64,000 nucleotides of DNA. Source: Leucobacter chromiireducens (GTDB taxonomy: Bacteria > Actinomycetota > Actinomycetes > Actinomycetales > Microbacteriaceae). A program made the position numbers and the translations under genes. The stretch covers positions 21,404 through 85,403 of the forward strand of contig NZ_RPDI01000012.1 in NCBI RefSeq assembly GCF_003917135.1. Reading direction: 5' to 3'. The notes under the pieces were generated by a model. That model was not told where the DNA came from, ran no database searches, and saw only the letters and a program-made list of their open reading frames with translations. Below, piece by piece: positions 63,412 to 64,000 of the stretch. Every line of letters starts with the position of its first letter. The first letter of the stretch is position 1.

Positions 63412-64000
63412 CTAGCGCAGGCCCTTCCCGAGCATCTGCTGCAGCTTGGCCATGTCCTCCTCGGTCGGCTGCGCGCCAGCGCCTCCGCCGAGACCGAAGC
63501 CGGAGCCGCTCGGCGCCTCGGCCTGCTTCGCGGCAACGCCGGCCGCCTCCTGCGCGCGCTTGGCCGGGTTGCCCGAGCGCTGCTTCCCCTTGCCCTTCGC
63601 CTGCTGCTTCTTCTTGCCGCCGTGGCCGCCCATGCCGGGCATCGGCCCCATACCGGGGATCTGCGGCACGCCGCCGCGCGCCACCGTCTTCATCATCTTC
63701 GCGGCCTGCTCGAAACGCTGCACGAGGGCGTTCACGTCGGTGACGGTCATCCCTGAGCCCCGCGCGATGCGGAGGCGGCGCGAGCCGTTGAGGATCTTCG
63801 GGTTCTTGCGCTCGGCCTGCGTCATCGACTGGATGATCGCCTCGGTGCGCACGATCTCGCGCTCGTCGAAGTTGTCGAGCTGATCCTTCATCTTCCCCAT
63901 GCCGGGGAGCATGCCCATCATCTTCTTGATGGAGCCGGCGCCGCGGAGCTGCTGCATCTGACCGAGGAAGTCGTCGAGGGTGAACTCGTCCTTCGCGATC
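63412..64000 (-). CDS. ffh: Signal recognition particle protein Ffh, 5' part outside the window
   Basis: C-terminal M domain of Ffh, which binds 4.5S RNA and signal sequences. The frame is open to the window edge and starts beyond it. Visible are DEFTLDDFLGQMQQLRGAG, SMTQAERKNPKILNGSRRLRIARGSG (in parts, the RNA-binding helix-turn-helix), and a Gly/Met-rich finger region (GMGPMPGMGGHGG). Ends in a Lys/Ala-rich tail. About 195 residues of the usual 500+ are present. The upstream NG GTPase domain is not visible. Confidence 0.97.
   Translation of the reverse strand, partial: IAKDEFTLDDFLGQMQQLRGAGSIKKMMGMLPGMGKMKDQLDNFDEREIVRTEAIIQSMTQAERKNPKILNGSRRLRIARGSGMTVTDVNALVQRFEQAAKMMKTVARGGVPQIPGMGPMPGMGGHGGKKKQQAKGKGKQRSGNPAKRAQEAAGVAAKQAEAPSGSGFGLGGGAGAQPTEEDMAKLQQMLGKGLR

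Overview
The window is about 70% G+C. Its gene families and gene order point to a high-GC Gram-positive actinobacterium, most likely the Microbacteriaceae (a Leucobacter-like genus would fit). Evidence includes the ruvAB-yajC-secDF-rel order, a CIRCE-controlled hrcA-dnaJ heat-shock operon running into rsmE-phoH-ybeY-era, cydABDC, the MurT/GatD peptidoglycan amidation pair and a DtxR-type iron box. Many genes start exactly 6-7 nt after a TAnnnT -10 box, as expected for leaderless mRNAs, which are common in this group. The window is almost entirely chromosomal core. I saw no rRNA, tRNA, insertion sequence, phage or CRISPR array. The genes at both ends, rel and ffh, are cut by the window edges.

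Layout. 1-9.2 kb, minus strand: leuA behind a leucine-rich leader peptide and hairpin, then ruvA-ruvB-yajC-secD-secF-rel. A LexA-like box lies inside the leuA/ruvA terminator hairpin. 9.2-11.4 kb: two membrane proteins (DUF2207 and DUF5684-like). 11.5-22.7 kb, minus strand: lepA-DUF1990-hemW, then CIRCE-hrcA-dnaJ-rsmE-HIT-phoH-ybeY-corC-era. 22.9-28 kb: rpsT on the plus strand, then holA and comEA-comEC on the minus strand. 28-32.4 kb, plus strand: an iron/siderophore uptake locus with an AraC regulator under a DtxR-like box, two FecCD-type permeases and a lipoprotein, but no ATPase. 32.4-37.5 kb: leuS and pabB (minus), with a pabC-like aminotransferase diverging from pabB. 37.8-44 kb, minus strand: cydA-cydB-cydD-cydC for cytochrome bd; cydD carries a perfect 63-bp in-frame tandem duplication. 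44.3-47.1 kb, plus strand: DedA, App1-type phosphatase and a FUSC-type transporter.

47.2-49.2 kb holds yceI, a structured intergenic region, and a solitary DUF4917/SIR2-like gene with visibly lower G+C. This gene is the best candidate in the window for an accessory, possibly defensive, function. 49.2-53.4 kb, minus strand: rpsP-khpA-rimM-trmD, then murT-gatD with its own promoter. 53.6-62.1 kb, minus strand: a six-gene operon of a Dpp/Opp-type peptide ABC importer followed by a prolyl-aminopeptidase-like hydrolase and an Xaa-Pro aminopeptidase, which reads as a pathway for importing and trimming proline-containing peptides. 62.3-64 kb: a membrane protein of unknown function and the 3' end of ffh.
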